This document shows, piece by piece, positions 8,987 to 19,649 of a stretch of 64,000 bases of DNA. The translations under genes and the position numbers were made by a program. Position 1 is the first letter of the stretch, and every line of letters begins with the position of its first letter. The DNA is from Sphingobacteriales bacterium JAD_PAG50586_3 (GTDB lineage: Bacteria > Bacteroidota > Bacteroidia > CAMBQF01), in NCBI GenBank assembly GCA_023213195.1, contig CP096135.1, forward strand, positions 2,662,842-2,726,841, in the 5' to 3' direction. The notes below the pieces were generated by a model. The model was not told the origin of the DNA, did not search any database, and saw only the letters and a program-made list of their open reading frames with translations.

Positions 8987-10406
8987 TTAAAACCTAAAGT
9001 ATATAAATGGGTTAAAGCCGGTGGCTATAAGTTCTGCCGTGGCCGTTAAAAGTAATACCCCCATTACAAGGGTAGCACCAATCAGCCGCCAGCCCTCTTT
9101 AGGCTTTTCAAGGTAGTTTACCTGCCATTTTTCAATTGGTGTGAAGGCTCCATAGAAAGAGAAAAACGCGGCAGCTATAAGCAGGTATAAAAACTTCGTT
9201 TCTAAAACAAAATCAATACCACCATTACCCGCGCCAAACATCACCTTTAAATAATCAGTAGCGGCTGTTAAGCCATCAGCCCTGAAAAACACCCAGCCAA
9301 TAACAACTAAAAAAAGGTTAGCGCTATGCGCGGAAGTTTGCCTATATGTGCCGTTAGCTTATTTAAAAACACCCTGTCAGCAATTAAAAACAGGCCATGG
9401 TAGCAACCCCATATAAGGAAGTTCCACTCGGCTCCATGCCAAAAACCGGAGATAACAAATACCACCCACAGGTTAAAATACATGCGCCATGTAGGCACCT
9501 TGTTTCCGCCTAAGGGTATGTAAAGGTAATCGCGCATCCACCTGCTAAGCGTTATATGCCATCGCCGCCAAAAGTCGGTAATGCTTTGGGCTATATAGGG
9601 GTTGTTAAAGTTCTCGGGGAATTTAAAGCCCATCATTCTGGCCATGCCAATAGCCATATCTGAGTAGCCCGAGAAGTCAAAATAAATTTGGAAGGTATAA
9701 GCAATAGCCCCAATCCATGCTTGTTCTGTAGATAGGTTGGCAGCCCCGGCATTAAACAGTTGGTCGGCCACCACTGCCATGCTATTGGCAATAAGTACCT
9801 TTTTAGCCAGCCCTATAATAAAGCGGAAAAGCCCTTGTAATCGGTTGTCTAAAGTCTCATTGGCTTTGCGGTCTATTATCTGGTCGGCAATCTCGTTAAA
9901 GCGCACTATTGGCCCTGCTATTAATTGAGGGAAGAGTAAGATATACAAGGCATAATCGGCCAGGTTTTTCATTGGCTTTTTTACCCCACGGTATACATCT
10001 ATAACATAACTCAACTCATGAAAGGTAAAGAATGATATACCTATAGGCAGCGCTACCGCAACCCATTCAATACCCGTAAAACCTAACGATGTAAGCGATG
10101 AGTTTACATTTTCTATAAAGAAGTTCGCGTACTTAAAGTACAGTAACAACCCCACATTTACGCATACGGAGAAGGCCAGTAGCAGCTTCCTGTTTCGTCC
10201 TTCGTATTTGGCAATTTGCTTTGCAATAAAAAAATCAAACAGTATAGAAAAAGCCAGTATAGAAAAGTATTTGGGCGCACCCCAAACATAAAAAGCAATA
10301 CTTGCAAGCGTTATATAGTAGTTGCGCAGCTTTTGCGGCAGCATAAAGTATATGCCGAAAAACACCGGAAAAAATAAAACAGAAATATGATGCTGCTAAA
10401 AACCAC
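8987..10406 (-). CDS. MBOAT family O-acyltransferase, AlgI-like (frameshifted)
   Basis: Polytopic membrane protein, about 473 aa once repaired. It has the MBOAT hallmarks SGYSDMAIGMARMMGF, FWRRWHITLSRWMRDYLYIPLGG and the catalytic His in FVISGFWHGAEWNF. Two breaks are both one-base shortages in T runs of the coding strand: at 10369-10374 (separating a GTG-started VVFSSIIFL N-terminus) and at 9309-9315 (before VVIGWVFFRADG). Homopolymer errors explain both. Probably moves acetyl groups across the inner membrane to the AlgJ-like partner encoded next. Confidence 0.85.
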
Positions 10407-10427
10407 GTGGGCAAATATAAGATTAGC

Positions 10428-10458
10428 TAATTGGCTAATCAGCTAATTAGCTAATTAT
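10428..10458. repeat. Palindromic TAGCTAAT word array
   Basis: TTAGCTAATT repeated with variants four times in both senses, making the block self-complementary. It lies between divergent genes, 17 bases before the PLP enzyme start, so it may overlap their promoters. Confidence 0.65.
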
Positions 10459-10474
10459 TTTGTACTTTTCACAC

Positions 10475-11780
10475 ATGGCTACTAACCGAAGAAACTTTGT
10501 ACGCACCGTTGGCGCTTTGGCTGCATCGCTGCCGTTTACATCGCTTATGAACCCCTCTTATGGCAACGCTTTTGATAATAAACTGGCCGAGGTAGAAGGG
10601 TTAGATGCCCTGCAACTGGCAAGCGACGAAGACTTTTGGTATTACGTGCGCAACTCTTATACGGTATCTCCCAATATCATAAACCTCAACAATGGTGGGG
10701 TTAGTCCGCAGCCTAAAATTGTGCAGGATACGTTTGAGAATTATAACCGCATGAGTAACGAAGCCCCATCGTATTACATGTGGCGTATACTAGACAAGGG
10801 TAGGGAAGGGATGCGCCAGAAAATGGCCGAACTTGCCGGTTGTAGCCCCGATGAGTTGGCTTTTAACCGCAATGCTACCGAGGCATTGGGTACCGTTATT
10901 TATGGTCTAACCTTAAAGCCGGGCGATGAAGTTATAGTTACCAAGCAGGATTACCCCAACATGATACATGCTCTGGAAACAACGCGAAAAGCGCGATGGT
11001 ATTAAGCTTGTGTGGTTAGATTTAAAACTGCCGATAGAAGATGATGCTACTATTATTAATGCCTTTGAAAATGCCGTAACAAGCAAAACAAAGGTTGTAC
11101 ATATAACCCACATTGTTAACTGGATTGGCCAGATATTACCATCGGCTAAAATTGCCGCGGCATGCCGTAAAAAGAACAGTAACCTTGAAGTGTTGGTGGA
11201 TGGGGCCCACTCGTTTGCCCACTTAGACTATAAAATACCCGAACTGGGCGGCGATTACTTCGGCACCAGCCTGCATAAATGGCTATGCGCCCCCTTTGGC
11301 AACGGTTTGCTGTGGGTTAAGAAAGAAAAGATAGCCGGGCTGTACCCTATATTTTCTAATGATAAGCCCGATGGCGATGATATTAAAAAGTTTGAAACAT
11401 TAGGTACACGCTCATTTCCAACTGAACAGGCTACGGGTGTGGCGCTAAACTTTCACAATGGTATTGGCTCTAAACGCAAAGAAGAACGCTTGCGCTACCT
11501 TAAAAACTATTGGGCTAATAAAGCCAAGGATATAAAAGGTGTAAAAATCCACACTTCTTTTAAGCCTGAATACGCTTGTGCCTTAGCTTTGTTTTCTATA
11601 GAAGGGAAGAAGCCCAGCGAGGTTGAAGCCTTTTTGTTTGATAACCATAAAATACATACGGTAGGCATAGAGTGGGAGCTGGGTAGTATTAGCGGGGTAA
11701 GGGTTACACCCCATATATACACATCGCTAAACGATTTAGACCGCCTTGTTGAAGCTATAGATAAATGCGCAAAAAAGTAA
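10475..11780 (+). CDS. Tat-exported class V aminotransferase (frameshifted)
   Basis: PLP fold-type I enzyme related to isopenicillin N epimerase, EgtE and cysteine desulfurase. Start at ATG 10475 gives a twin-arginine signal NRRNFVRTVGALAASL. NNGGVSPQP (about residue 73), the FNRNATEAL cofactor segment and the probable PLP lysine in GTSLHKWLCAP (about 265) are visible. The frame changes at 10969-10975: one extra base in GCTCTGG; removing it gives NMIHAWKQREKRDG, the family sequence. Reconstructed about 434 aa. Followed after 8 bases by a membrane-anchored RidA, suggesting a coupled pair in the periplasm. Substrate unknown. Confidence 0.88.
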
Positions 11781-11788
11781 AATAGATA

Positions 11789-12265
11789 ATGAGGAGATTA
11801 CTGCTTGGGATATTGATATTAGGCATTGCCTTTTTAACATACAAACTGGTTAACGACCGCGAGGCTTTTACCTTTGATGAGCCTACATCGGTTGTATACA
11901 CTGAAAATGCCCCTAAACCGATTGGGCCATACAGCCAGGGTATTTTAAAGAATAACACACTCTACATATCAGGCCAGATAGCCCTTTCAAGGGGTGATAA
12001 TGCTTTTTTGCTGAATAAAGACATTGAGCAGGAAACCCGCCAGGTAATGTTTAACATTGGCGAGATTTTAAAAAAGGCAGATATGAACTACAACCATATT
12101 GTTAAAACTACCATTTACGTTACCGACTTGGCCAACTTTAAAAGGGTAAATGATATTTATGGAGAGTTCTTCCGTTCTAACCCGCCCGCCCGCGAAACTG
12201 TTCAGGTTGACTCTTTACCTCGCGGCGCAAGGGTAGAAATCTCCGCCATAGCTGTAAAAAACTAG
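11789..12265 (+). CDS. Membrane-anchored RidA/YjgF-family enamine deaminase
   Basis: 158 aa. Residues 1-21 form a signal-anchor (RRLLLGILILGIAFLTYKL) not present in ordinary cytosolic RidA; the rest is a complete Rid domain with APKPIGPYSQG (about 45), the Gly-rich LYISGQI segment, and the conserved arginine in PPARETVQV (about 136) that binds the substrate carboxylate. RidA proteins hydrolyse reactive enamines/imines released by PLP enzymes. The adjacent upstream gene is an exported PLP enzyme, so both are inferred to act outside the cytoplasm. Its TAG stop is the first triplet of a repeat. Confidence 0.88.
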   Translation: MRRLLLGILILGIAFLTYKLVNDREAFTFDEPTSVVYTENAPKPIGPYSQGILKNNTLYISGQIALSRGDNAFLLNKDIEQETRQVMFNIGEILKKADMNYNHIVKTTIYVTDLANFKRVNDIYGEFFRSNPPARETVQVDSLPRGARVEISAIAVKN

Positions 12266-12378
12266 CTTGTAGCTTGTAGGGTTTAGCTTATAGGGTTACT
12301 AAATAAAAATCCCCGCACCTTCTAAAGGGCAGGGATTTTTCTATCAGCTATCAGCTATCAGCTATCAGCTATCAGCTA
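12263..12378. repeat. Pair of short-word arrays around a terminator
   Basis: TAGCTTGTAGC words start at the RidA stop codon (12263-12296), and five tandem TATCAGC words run at 12341-12378 into the htpG stop codon. Read on the opposite strand the second set is TAGCTGATAGC, so the two halves are roughly inverted, with about 45 bases between. This matches the arrays flanking the four-helix-bundle gene at 16039-16490 but contains no gene. Confidence 0.7.
12305..12340. terminator. Terminator between RidA and htpG
   Basis: AAAAATCCC...GGGATTTTT hairpin (stem CCC[CG]C / G[GC]AGGG region) with A and T tracts, suited to convergent genes on both sides. Confidence 0.75.
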
Positions 12379-14191
12379 ATCTATCAAATCCACACTCCTC
12401 TTAATAAACTTAGTAAGGTCTTCGCCTTTAAGCAGCCCTTGCGATAGCAATGCTAAATCGCAGGCTTGTTTTGCAAGCTGACTTTGTTTCTCCGCATTGG
12501 CTTCAACCAATATCTTAGAGGTGAGCGGGTGGTTAGCGTTTACCACCAGATTATACATTTCCGGCATCATACCAAACATAGGGTTACCACCACCGGCTAC
12601 ACTCATATCCTTCATACGGCGCATAAATTCCGGGCGGGTAATAATTACAGGCTGGTCGGTTTCACTAAGGCTTTCAAACGTAACGGTAAATTTGCCTGTC
12701 TCTACCTGTCCTTCAAAAACAGGTTTAAGTGATGTTTGTTCTTCGTCGCTTAGCTTAGATGGCTGGGCATCTTCCTTGTTAATCAGCTTATCAATAGTAT
12801 CAGCATCTACACGGGTAAACTTCAACTTTTCGTTATGTTGCTCCAGGCGGCTAACAAGGTGACTGTCAAGTGGGGTATCCATTATTAACACATCGTACCC
12901 TTTGTTTTTGGCTGCTTCAATAAAGGGGTGTTGCTCGTTGGTATTAGAGCAGTACAACGCAATAGTATTACCTTCTTTATCGGTTTGGGCGGCTTTAATT
13001 TTTTCTACATATTCATCAACCGTATAATACTTATCTTCAATACTCTTAAGCAGGTTAAACTTAATGGCTTTTTCGTAGAATTTATCATCGCTCAACAAGC
13101 CGTAAACTATAAACAGCTTAATATCGTCCCATTTCTTTTCAAAGTCTTCACGGTTATTTCGGAACAGTTCATCAAGCTTATCGCCAACCTTTTTGGTAAT
13201 GTGGCTGCTAATTTTCTTAACGTTTTGGTCGGCCTGTAAGTAGCTACGCGATACGTTCAATGGAATATCGGGCGAGTCTATAACCCCATGCAACAGGGTT
13301 AAAAAGTCGGGTACAATGCCTTCTACCGAATCGGTAACATATACCTGGTTGCTGTATAGCTGTATCTTGTTTTTCTGTACCTCAAAGTTGTTCTTCGTTT
13401 TAGGGAAGTACAATATACCGGTCAGGTTAAAAGGGAAGTCAACATTCAAGTGTATGTGGAACAGCGCATCTTCCGCATAAGGATACAGCTCAGAGTAGAA
13501 GCTTTTGTAATCTTCATCTGTTAAATCCGCAGGTTTGCGTGTCCAGAGCAGGGTTGGTGTTGTTTAGTTGATTATCCTGATACTTAATAGCAACAGGTAA
13601 AAACTTGCAGTATTTGTTAAGCAGTGTATCAATGCGCTCGTTCTCTAAAAACTCTTCAGAGTCGGCTGCAATGTGCAGTATAATATCGGTGCCACGCTCT
13701 GTCCTGTCGTATTCCTCAATCTGGTACTCAGGGCTGCCATCGCATTCCCAGCGCACAGCAGGGGCATCTTTAAACGATTTGGTAATAATTTCTACCCTTT
13801 CGGCCACCATAAATGCCGAGTAAAAGCCCAAGCCAAAGTGGCCTATAATAGCATTAGCTTCGCTGGCTTTGTCTTTGTATTTATTTACAAACTCTTCAGC
13901 TCCAGAAAAGGCTATTTGGGTAATATATTTCTCAACTTCTTCTTTGGTCATACCAATGCCCTTATCTTTAATGGTAAGGGTTTTGGCTTCTTTATCAAGC
14001 ACTACGGTTACGTCTAACTCACCAAGGTCGCCTTTGGCTTCTCCTAACGATGATAAAGCCTTTAGCTTTTGCGTAGCATCAACAGCGTTAGATACCAACT
14101 CACGAAGAAATATCTCGTGGTCAGAGTATAAAAACTTCTTGATAATCGGGAAAATGTTCTCCGTTTGTACGTTTATTTTACCTGTTTCCAT
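12376..14191 (-). CDS. htpG: Molecular chaperone HtpG, Hsp90 family (frameshifted)
   Basis: About 604 aa when repaired. The N-terminal ATPase (GHKL) domain shows the RELVSNAVDAT helix with the catalytic Glu and Asn near residues 31-37, IKDKGIGMTKEEV and GHFGLGFYSAFMVA. The middle domain starts at NVDFPFNLTGILYFPK. The frame changes at 13543-13550: coding CCTGCTCTGG should read Pro-Ala-Trp, i.e. one extra base; removal gives NNTNPAWTRKPADLTDEDY, universally conserved. Same GCTCTGG context as the break in the PLP enzyme at 10969. The chaperone refolds client proteins. Its TAG stop lies inside a repeat array. Confidence 0.95.
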
Positions 14192-14264
14192 AATTGTATA
14201 AAGTGTATCGTGGCTTGGTTTTCAAACAATATGCCAAGCGTAAAAATATGACTAATTGACAGTG

Positions 14265-14839
14265 TTAAAACTTAGCTAATTGTTCGTATACCTTATGCAC
14301 AGGCAGCCCCATAACATTGAAATACGAACCAATGATTTTATTTACAGCCACATAGCCTATCCACTCTTGCGCACCGTAAGCGCCGGCTTTATCGTAGGGT
14401 TGATATTTATCTACATAATAGGCAATTTCTTCGGGACTTAAATCTTTAAAAAGACTTCAGTAGTATCAAAAAAAGTCACCTTTTTATACTTTGTCATTAA
14501 ACATACCCCGGTAAAAACCTCGTGCTTGTTGCCCGATAGTTCCGTTAACATAGCAATGGCTTCGTCACGGTCGGCGGGTTTGTTCATCACCTTGTTGTTT
14601 ATCCAAACAATGGTGTCTGCTGTTATAAGCAGTTCGCCCTCTGCAAGGTCTTTATGAAACGCCGATGCTTTGTGTTCACTTAAATACAAGGGTATCTGTT
14701 CGCGGATAAGCGTTTCAGGGAAACTTTCATCCACATCCAATGTGCGCAACTCAAAGTCTAGCCCCAGTTCTTTTATTAAAAACTGCCTGCGTGGCGATTT
14801 TGACGCCAGTACTATTTTATAAGGAAAGTTATATAACAT
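14265..14839 (-). CDS. maf: Maf family nucleotide pyrophosphatase (frameshifted)
   Basis: About 191 aa after repair. N-terminal LASKSPRRQFLIKELGL signature (residues 11-27), the catalytic Asp/Thr of LLITADTIVW near residue 75, and the C-terminal GAYGAQEWIGYVAVNKIIGSYFNVMGLP. A one-base shortage in an A run of the plus strand (14448-14452) splits it; restoring it gives VFFKDLSPEEIAYYV. Hydrolyses modified or canonical NTPs (dTTP/UTP type) for house-cleaning. Confidence 0.92.
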
Positions 14840-14845
14840 AATTAC

Positions 14846-14882
14846 AAGCCCTCCCCTTTAAGGGGGAGGGTTGGGTGGGGGT
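14846..14882. repeat. CCCTCCCC/GGGGAGGG hairpin repeat
   Basis: GCCCTCCCCTTTAAGGGGGAGGG plus tail TTGGGTGGGGG, ending exactly before the stop codon of the sulfur-amino-acid enzyme on the minus strand. Same design as 428-603. Confidence 0.75.
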
Positions 14883-16028
14883 TACCCGATAGCGTTTTTC
14901 AAGTCTTCAATTAAATCATCAGCATCTTCAACACCAACACTTAGGCGGATTAGCGAATCGCTCAAGCCGTTTTTAATACGCTCCTCGCGTGGAATAGCGC
15001 CGTGGGTCATAGTAGCAGGGTGGCCAATTAACGATTCTACCCCGCCTAATGATTCTGCTAATGAGAACAGGTGGGTAGATTTCATTACGCGCATAGCTTC
15101 ATCAATGCTATCATTTTTTAGGGTGAATGATACCATGCCACCAAAGGCGCGCATTTGTTTCTTAGCCAACTCGTGCCCGGGGTGCGATGCTAAGCCGGGG
15201 TAATATACCTTATCAACCTTTGGGTTATTGTTTAAGAACTCAGCAACCTTAGCTGCGTTTTCGCAATGGCGTTCCATGCGCAGGTGCAGGGTTTTAGTAC
15301 CACGCAACACAAGGAAAGAGTCTTGCGGGCCTGGGTTAGTACCCGTGCTGTTTAATATAAAAGCCAGTTGGGCATACAGGTCGTCGTTATTAGTACCTAA
15401 AAAGCCCATAATAACATCGCTGTGGCCCGATAGGTATTTGGTAACAGAGTGCATAACAATATCAGCACCCATGTCAACCGGGTTTTGCAGGTATGGCGAT
15501 GAGAAGGTATTGTCAACTACAACTAAAGCGTTGGCTTTTTTACCAATGGCTACCACGCCTTCAATATCTATAATATTTAATAAAGGGTTGGTAGGTGTTT
15601 CTACCCAAAGCAGTTTGGTAGCGGGGGTTATAGCGGCTTCAATAGCGGCTAAATCGCCCATGGGTACAAACTTAAATTTAATGCCAAACTTCTCGTACAC
15701 CTTTACAAAAAGGCGGTAAGTACCACCGTATAAATCGTTGGTAGATATAACCTCATCGCCGGGTGCCAATAGTTTTACAACCGCATCAACAGCACCCATG
15801 CCGCTAGAAAAGCAAAGCCCGTGCTTACAGTTTTCCAAAGCGGCTATGTTTTGCTCTAAGGCGTTTCGGGTAGGGTTTTTACCACGTGCATAGGTAAAGG
15901 TTTTGTATTTATCGTCGCGCTCTATAGATTGAACGTAGGTAGATGTTTGGTAAATAGGGGTCATTATAGCGCCCGTAGTTGGGTCTGAGCTCTTGCCCCG
16001 CGTGAATGGCTTTGGTTGCAAATTTCAT
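14882..16028 (-). CDS. Cystathionine gamma-synthase/lyase family PLP enzyme (frameshifted)
   Basis: About 381 aa when repaired. The PLP lysine is in MHSVTKYLSGHSDV (about residue 200); other signatures are TFTYARGKNPTRNALE (about 45), SSGMGAVDAV and ETPTNPLL. The natural start is ATG 16028 (MKFATKAIHAGQEPDP). An extra base at 15987-15990 (coding AGC-T-CAG) throws the first 13 codons out of frame; removing it yields the near-invariant HAGQEPDPTTGAIMTPIYQTSTY. Transsulfuration or methionine synthesis; synthase, beta- or gamma-lyase cannot be separated by eye. Confidence 0.92.
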
Positions 16029-16038
16029 CTTACAAAGT

Positions 16039-16075
16039 TAGCTTATAGCTTGTAGCTTGTAGCTTGTAGGGCTTA
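16039..16075. repeat. Short-word array, left arm beside four-helix gene
   Basis: TTAGCTTATAGC followed by three TTGTAGC words, ending in GGGCTTAG. It overlaps the stop codon of the four-helix-bundle gene. The opposite-strand match lies at 16460-16490, giving an inverted pair about 390 bases apart. Confidence 0.75.
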
Positions 16076-16432
16076 GTTTTTTAGCTTTAGTTGAAAACTT
16101 GTTATCAGCTTACCTACTTCTGTTGAAAGTGATAAAATCTTTTCAGATTGCTCAACTGATAAGTAATTCAATCTTACAGAGAGTAAAACCTGTGTTTCTA
16201 ATTCAGATAAAGAGCCTTTAGAAATACCAAGAAATTGTAAAAATTCTCCTTTGGTATTCCTTGACCTTCCTTCGGCAATATTTGATGGAATTGATATTGC
16301 GCTACGTCGCATTTGAGAAGTAACTCCATAGATTTCTTCTTTTGGAAAGCTAGTTGTACATTTATATATGAGTTCAGCCAAGTCCATTGCCTTTTGCCAC
16401 AGAATTAAATCTTGATAAGATTGTGTTTTCAT
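16073..16432 (-). CDS. Four helix bundle protein (23S rRNA intervening-sequence protein family)
   Basis: 119 aa, the usual size for this family (S23/IVP, structural relatives of the Avd protein of diversity-generating retroelements). Typical sequence: YQDLILWQKAMDLAELIY at residues 6-23, then FPKEEIYGVTSQMRRSAISIPSNIAEG at about 39-65. Four amphipathic helices, no catalytic residues known, probable pentameric nucleic-acid-binding barrel. No 23S rRNA or reverse transcriptase is near. The gene is enclosed by inverted copies of a TAGCTTATAGC word array, one overlapping its own stop codon and one overlapping the stop codon of the neighbouring acyltransferase, so it looks inserted at that stop codon. 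Confidence 0.88.
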   Translation of the reverse strand: MKTQSYQDLILWQKAMDLAELIYKCTTSFPKEEIYGVTSQMRRSAISIPSNIAEGRSRNTKGEFLQFLGISKGSLSELETQVLLSVRLNYLSVEQSEKILSLSTEVGKLITSFQLKLKN

Positions 16433-16459
16433 TTATAAATAGGTTTAATTTTCATTTTC

Positions 16460-16490
16460 TATCAGCTACAAGCTATAAGCTATAAGCTAC
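16460..16490. repeat. Short-word array, right arm beside four-helix gene
   Basis: TATCAGCTACAAGC, then two TATAAGC words and TAC. Its reverse complement (TAGCTTATAGCTTATAGC and TTGTAGC) matches the left arm at 16039-16075. The acyltransferase stop codon TAG is its first triplet on the minus strand. Confidence 0.75.
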
Positions 16491-17366
16491 TCGCCCTTCG
16501 GGCGAGAATGCTTCCAGCGTTTATGAGACCATAACCAATAATCCGGCTTCTCATTCAGTATCTGCTCCAGTTTACGGGCATAAACCTCGGTAATAGCGTG
16601 GGGTGGATAGGTAGATGGCTCTTCCATTAACAAGGTAAAGGTGGTATGGTAGCGGCTGCGGCCAATTTTTTGAACATCGGCATAAATAATAGAACAATCG
16701 TAAACGCGGGCAAATTTTTCGGGCCCGGGAAAAAATGGGGTGTCCTGCCCTAAAAATGTTATCCAATGTGCTGTTTCTACATTGCTAGGGGTTTGGTCTG
16801 CTACAAAAGCCATTATCATTTCCTTGTCTTTGTATTTTTCAAAATAGGCGCCAGTCTCACGCATTGGGAACATGCGTAATCCAAATTTTTGGCGAGATTT
16901 TAATAAGGCAGCTTCCAGCGGTTTGTTGTTTACCGGTTTATACATACCAAAGTTGGGGTGCTTTAGGTGTAAGCCCATAGACATGCCTGCCCATTCCCAA
17001 CTATTGTAGTGGGCCGCTAGCATAAACACATGCTTTTTCTTTGCTAAGGCATTGGTCAAAAATTTCAGTACCCTCTACAGTAAACCTGCGGCGCATTTCT
17101 CTTTCTGATATGGTAAAGCCTTTCAGGCTTTCTACTACCAAATCGCACAGGTGCTTATAAAATCCTTTTTCTATAGCTTTTAATTCGGCCGCTGTTTTTG
17201 TGGGGAACGAATTTTTAAGGTTTTGGGCAACCACCTTTTTGCGGTAACCTATAATGTAATACAGCACTAGATACAAAAAATCGGAAAGGCGGTGCAAAAC
17301 CCACATAGGCAATACCGATAGTGCATACAATACCCCAATACCGATGTATGTTAAAATATTCTTCAT
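16487..17366 (-). CDS. Lipid A biosynthesis acyltransferase, LpxL/HtrB family (frameshifted)
   Basis: About 292 aa when repaired. An N-terminal membrane segment (about residues 5-35), then VVAQNLKNSFP and the HX4D/E catalytic motif in AAHYNSWEWAG (His near 125). The second conserved block is FVADQTPSN. The frame changes near 17044-17050 (coding AATGCCTTAGC; one base too many), joining EIFDQCL to AKKKHVFML. Adds a secondary acyl chain to the lipid A precursor at the inner membrane. Gene end coincides with the repeat that flanks the four-helix-bundle gene. Confidence 0.9.
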
Positions 17367-17420
17367 TACTACAAAGGTAATTATTTAGGGTGGTATAGAA
17401 AGAGTGGGGTGCAGGCAATA

Positions 17421-17454
17421 AAAAAGCCCCCAAACATTTATGGTTCGGGGGCTT
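17421..17454 (-). terminator. Terminator after the M43 protease gene
   Basis: On the minus strand AAGCCCCCGAACC...GGGGGCTTTTTT: strong stem plus T run, 23 bases past the protease stop codon. Confidence 0.8.
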
Positions 17455-17476
17455 GGAATAGTATAAACAGATGATG

Positions 17477-19586
17477 TTATTCAGTAAAAATGATGCGTTT
17501 GGTAAAGCGGTTACCATCAACCATAACCTGTAATAAATACACACCCGATGCAGGAACCTGGGCCCGGCTTATTGTAAATTGGTTATAGCCACCTTGCAAA
17601 TTACCTGTATATACTGGGGTAATTTCTTTGCCTACAATATCGTATAAACGAATATCGGTGCGGGCTTTGTTCAAAAGGTTAAAATAAACAGTAACATCTC
17701 CTGCCGATGGGTTAGGGAATATATTCAGGCCTAAGTTATCGGCAATAGCCTGATCGTTAATACCGGTTGGGCTGCTAATGTTAATATCATCAATGTACAG
17801 GTTGTTACCCCCGCCCGATGTAAGCGCGAATTTTATGCGCACATTTGGTTTGTTAGCTATGCTTGATGGTATAGAAACTGACTCTTCTCTCCATTGGCCA
17901 TTGTTTGATGGGGTAAATGGGTTACCAGAAATACTAGTTGTAGATAATGCAGCACCCGATTTAGAATAGCGTACAGTCCATGTTTTGCCACAATCACTAC
18001 TTAAAAATACTTTCAACATATCAGTTGATGATGTTGAGGTTTGCGCGTATGCAACTTTAAACTTTAAAGTTGGCGATGGGATATTGTTTAACTTGAATGA
18101 TGGGCTTATTAGTTCATCAAGGTCGCCGGTGGCATTGCCGTAGTTGGTCATTTTAGCTGAATACCAGCTGTTGAAACCTGAGCCGGTAAAACGGTCCCAT
18201 TTGTAATTATTACCACTACTGTTAACTATTATCCAACGGTTAGCAAAAGGCTCGTTTTCCTGCTCAAAACCATCAACAAAAATCCAGTTAATGTCTTCGG
18301 CTGTGGTACTGCTTACCCGCACAATACCTTGTTTGGTAGTGCTGCTGTTGCCCTGACTGTTGGTTACGGTTAAGGTAACATCGTACACACCCGGTGCGCT
18401 GTATGTAACAGTTGGGTTTTGCGCCCCCGATTGTGCCGGCGAGCCACCTGCAAATGTCCAGTCCCATTGGGTAGGGGTTCCATTCCAGCTACCATCAGTA
18501 AATACAACAGGGGTGCCTGCGCATATCATATACTCATTAGCTGCAAAATCGGCAATAGGAGAACATACATTAGGCGGATTGTTATTTACACCCGTAGCCG
18601 TAAGGTTGGCTGTTTGTATAAGGTTTTTTCGTACGGTTATAGATGTTAAAGTAGCATCAAAAATAGCTTTTTGCCCAAGAGTAAATATGTTTTGGCATCC
18701 ACCGTTAGTATAGTCCATGTAGTTGGTATACATTTCGCCATTAGCACCGGGGTTAGAGCACGTATTGTTTTTAGGGAATGATGGGCAACCCGCATTAGCA
18801 GCTTGGTGAACAGGCGTATCGCTAACACCATCGCTACCACAGGTTTGGTCGCCCCAAATGTGGCGTAAACCTAACCAATGACCAACCTCGTGCGTAGCAG
18901 TACGGCCCATGCCGTTGCTTCCACCGGCAGGAGATACAGCAGTGCCTATGCTGCCAATATAGTCGTGCCTAACCATTATACCATCGGTGGCAGCGCCACC
19001 AAAAACGGCAGCTGTGCATAGCCAAGTATAATGCCGCCCGAACCTTGGTCGTCTATATTTTTTACAACCCAAACGTTCAGGTATTGGTTGCGGGGCCAAT
19101 AGCTAACGCCTTTAGCGCCATTATCATCGCTGGCATCGTTGGTTTTAGGGGTGTTTATACGAATAATACCGTCGGTACAATTACCTTGTGGGTCTTTGTT
19201 TGCTAAACGAAACTCAATATTACAATCTGCCGCTACGGCCTTAAAAGGCTGTGGGGTATTTACAGTGTCAGCATTTAAACGGCGAAAGTCTTCATTCAAA
19301 ATACGAATTTGGTCTTCTATCTGTGCCTTTGAAATGTTTTCCGGTCCACCATCATGCAGAACGTGGAATACTACAGGAATAATACGTACTGCTTTTTCTC
19401 CCGCCGGATTGTTGGCAGAGTAGGTAGCAACTACGTTGTCAAATTGCTGCTGGGGGTCCATTGTGGCAGGACTTTTTGCAGTTGATTAAGATAGTTTTGG
19501 TGCGTGCCACAAGATGTGTGTTGGGCCGATACATTGAAAGCAAACATAGCTGCCAGTGCAGCTGTTGCCATTAACTTGTTTTTCAT
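17477..19586 (-). CDS. Secreted M43 (pappalysin-type) metalloprotease with PKD and T9SS domains (frameshifted)
   Basis: About 703 aa after repair. Start ATG 19586 gives a signal peptide (MKNKLMATAALAAMFAFNVSA). The catalytic domain has IPVVFHVLHDGG and the zinc motif THEVGHWLGLRHIWGD (HExxHxxGxxH), followed by the Met-turn NYMDYTNGGC. Then a PKD-like domain (FTDGSWNGTPTQWDWTFAGG, VTYSAPGVYDVTLTV), a jelly-roll-like region and a C-terminal type IX sorting domain (IFPNPSAGDVTVYF, GVYLLQVMVDG). Two coding homopolymers are one base short: A run at 19472-19476 and T run at 19001-19005. Likely outer-membrane exported and cleaved. Confidence 0.9.
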
Positions 19587-19649
19587 TTACTAAAGCGAGT
19601 TATTATAATAAGGTTAGCAAATATAACCATTTCTTTATACTATAACAAG

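Noticed and set aside
7479-10406. Alginate biosynthesis operon
   Set aside because: Only the AlgI- and AlgJ-like pair is present; no polymerase or epimerase genes, so the substrate is left open.
12341-12378. CRISPR-like array of TATCAGC units
   Set aside because: Units are 8 bases without spacers and no cas genes are present.
16073-16432. Diversity-generating retroelement accessory gene (avd)
   Set aside because: No reverse transcriptase and no template/variable repeat pair nearby; the family resemblance alone is not enough.
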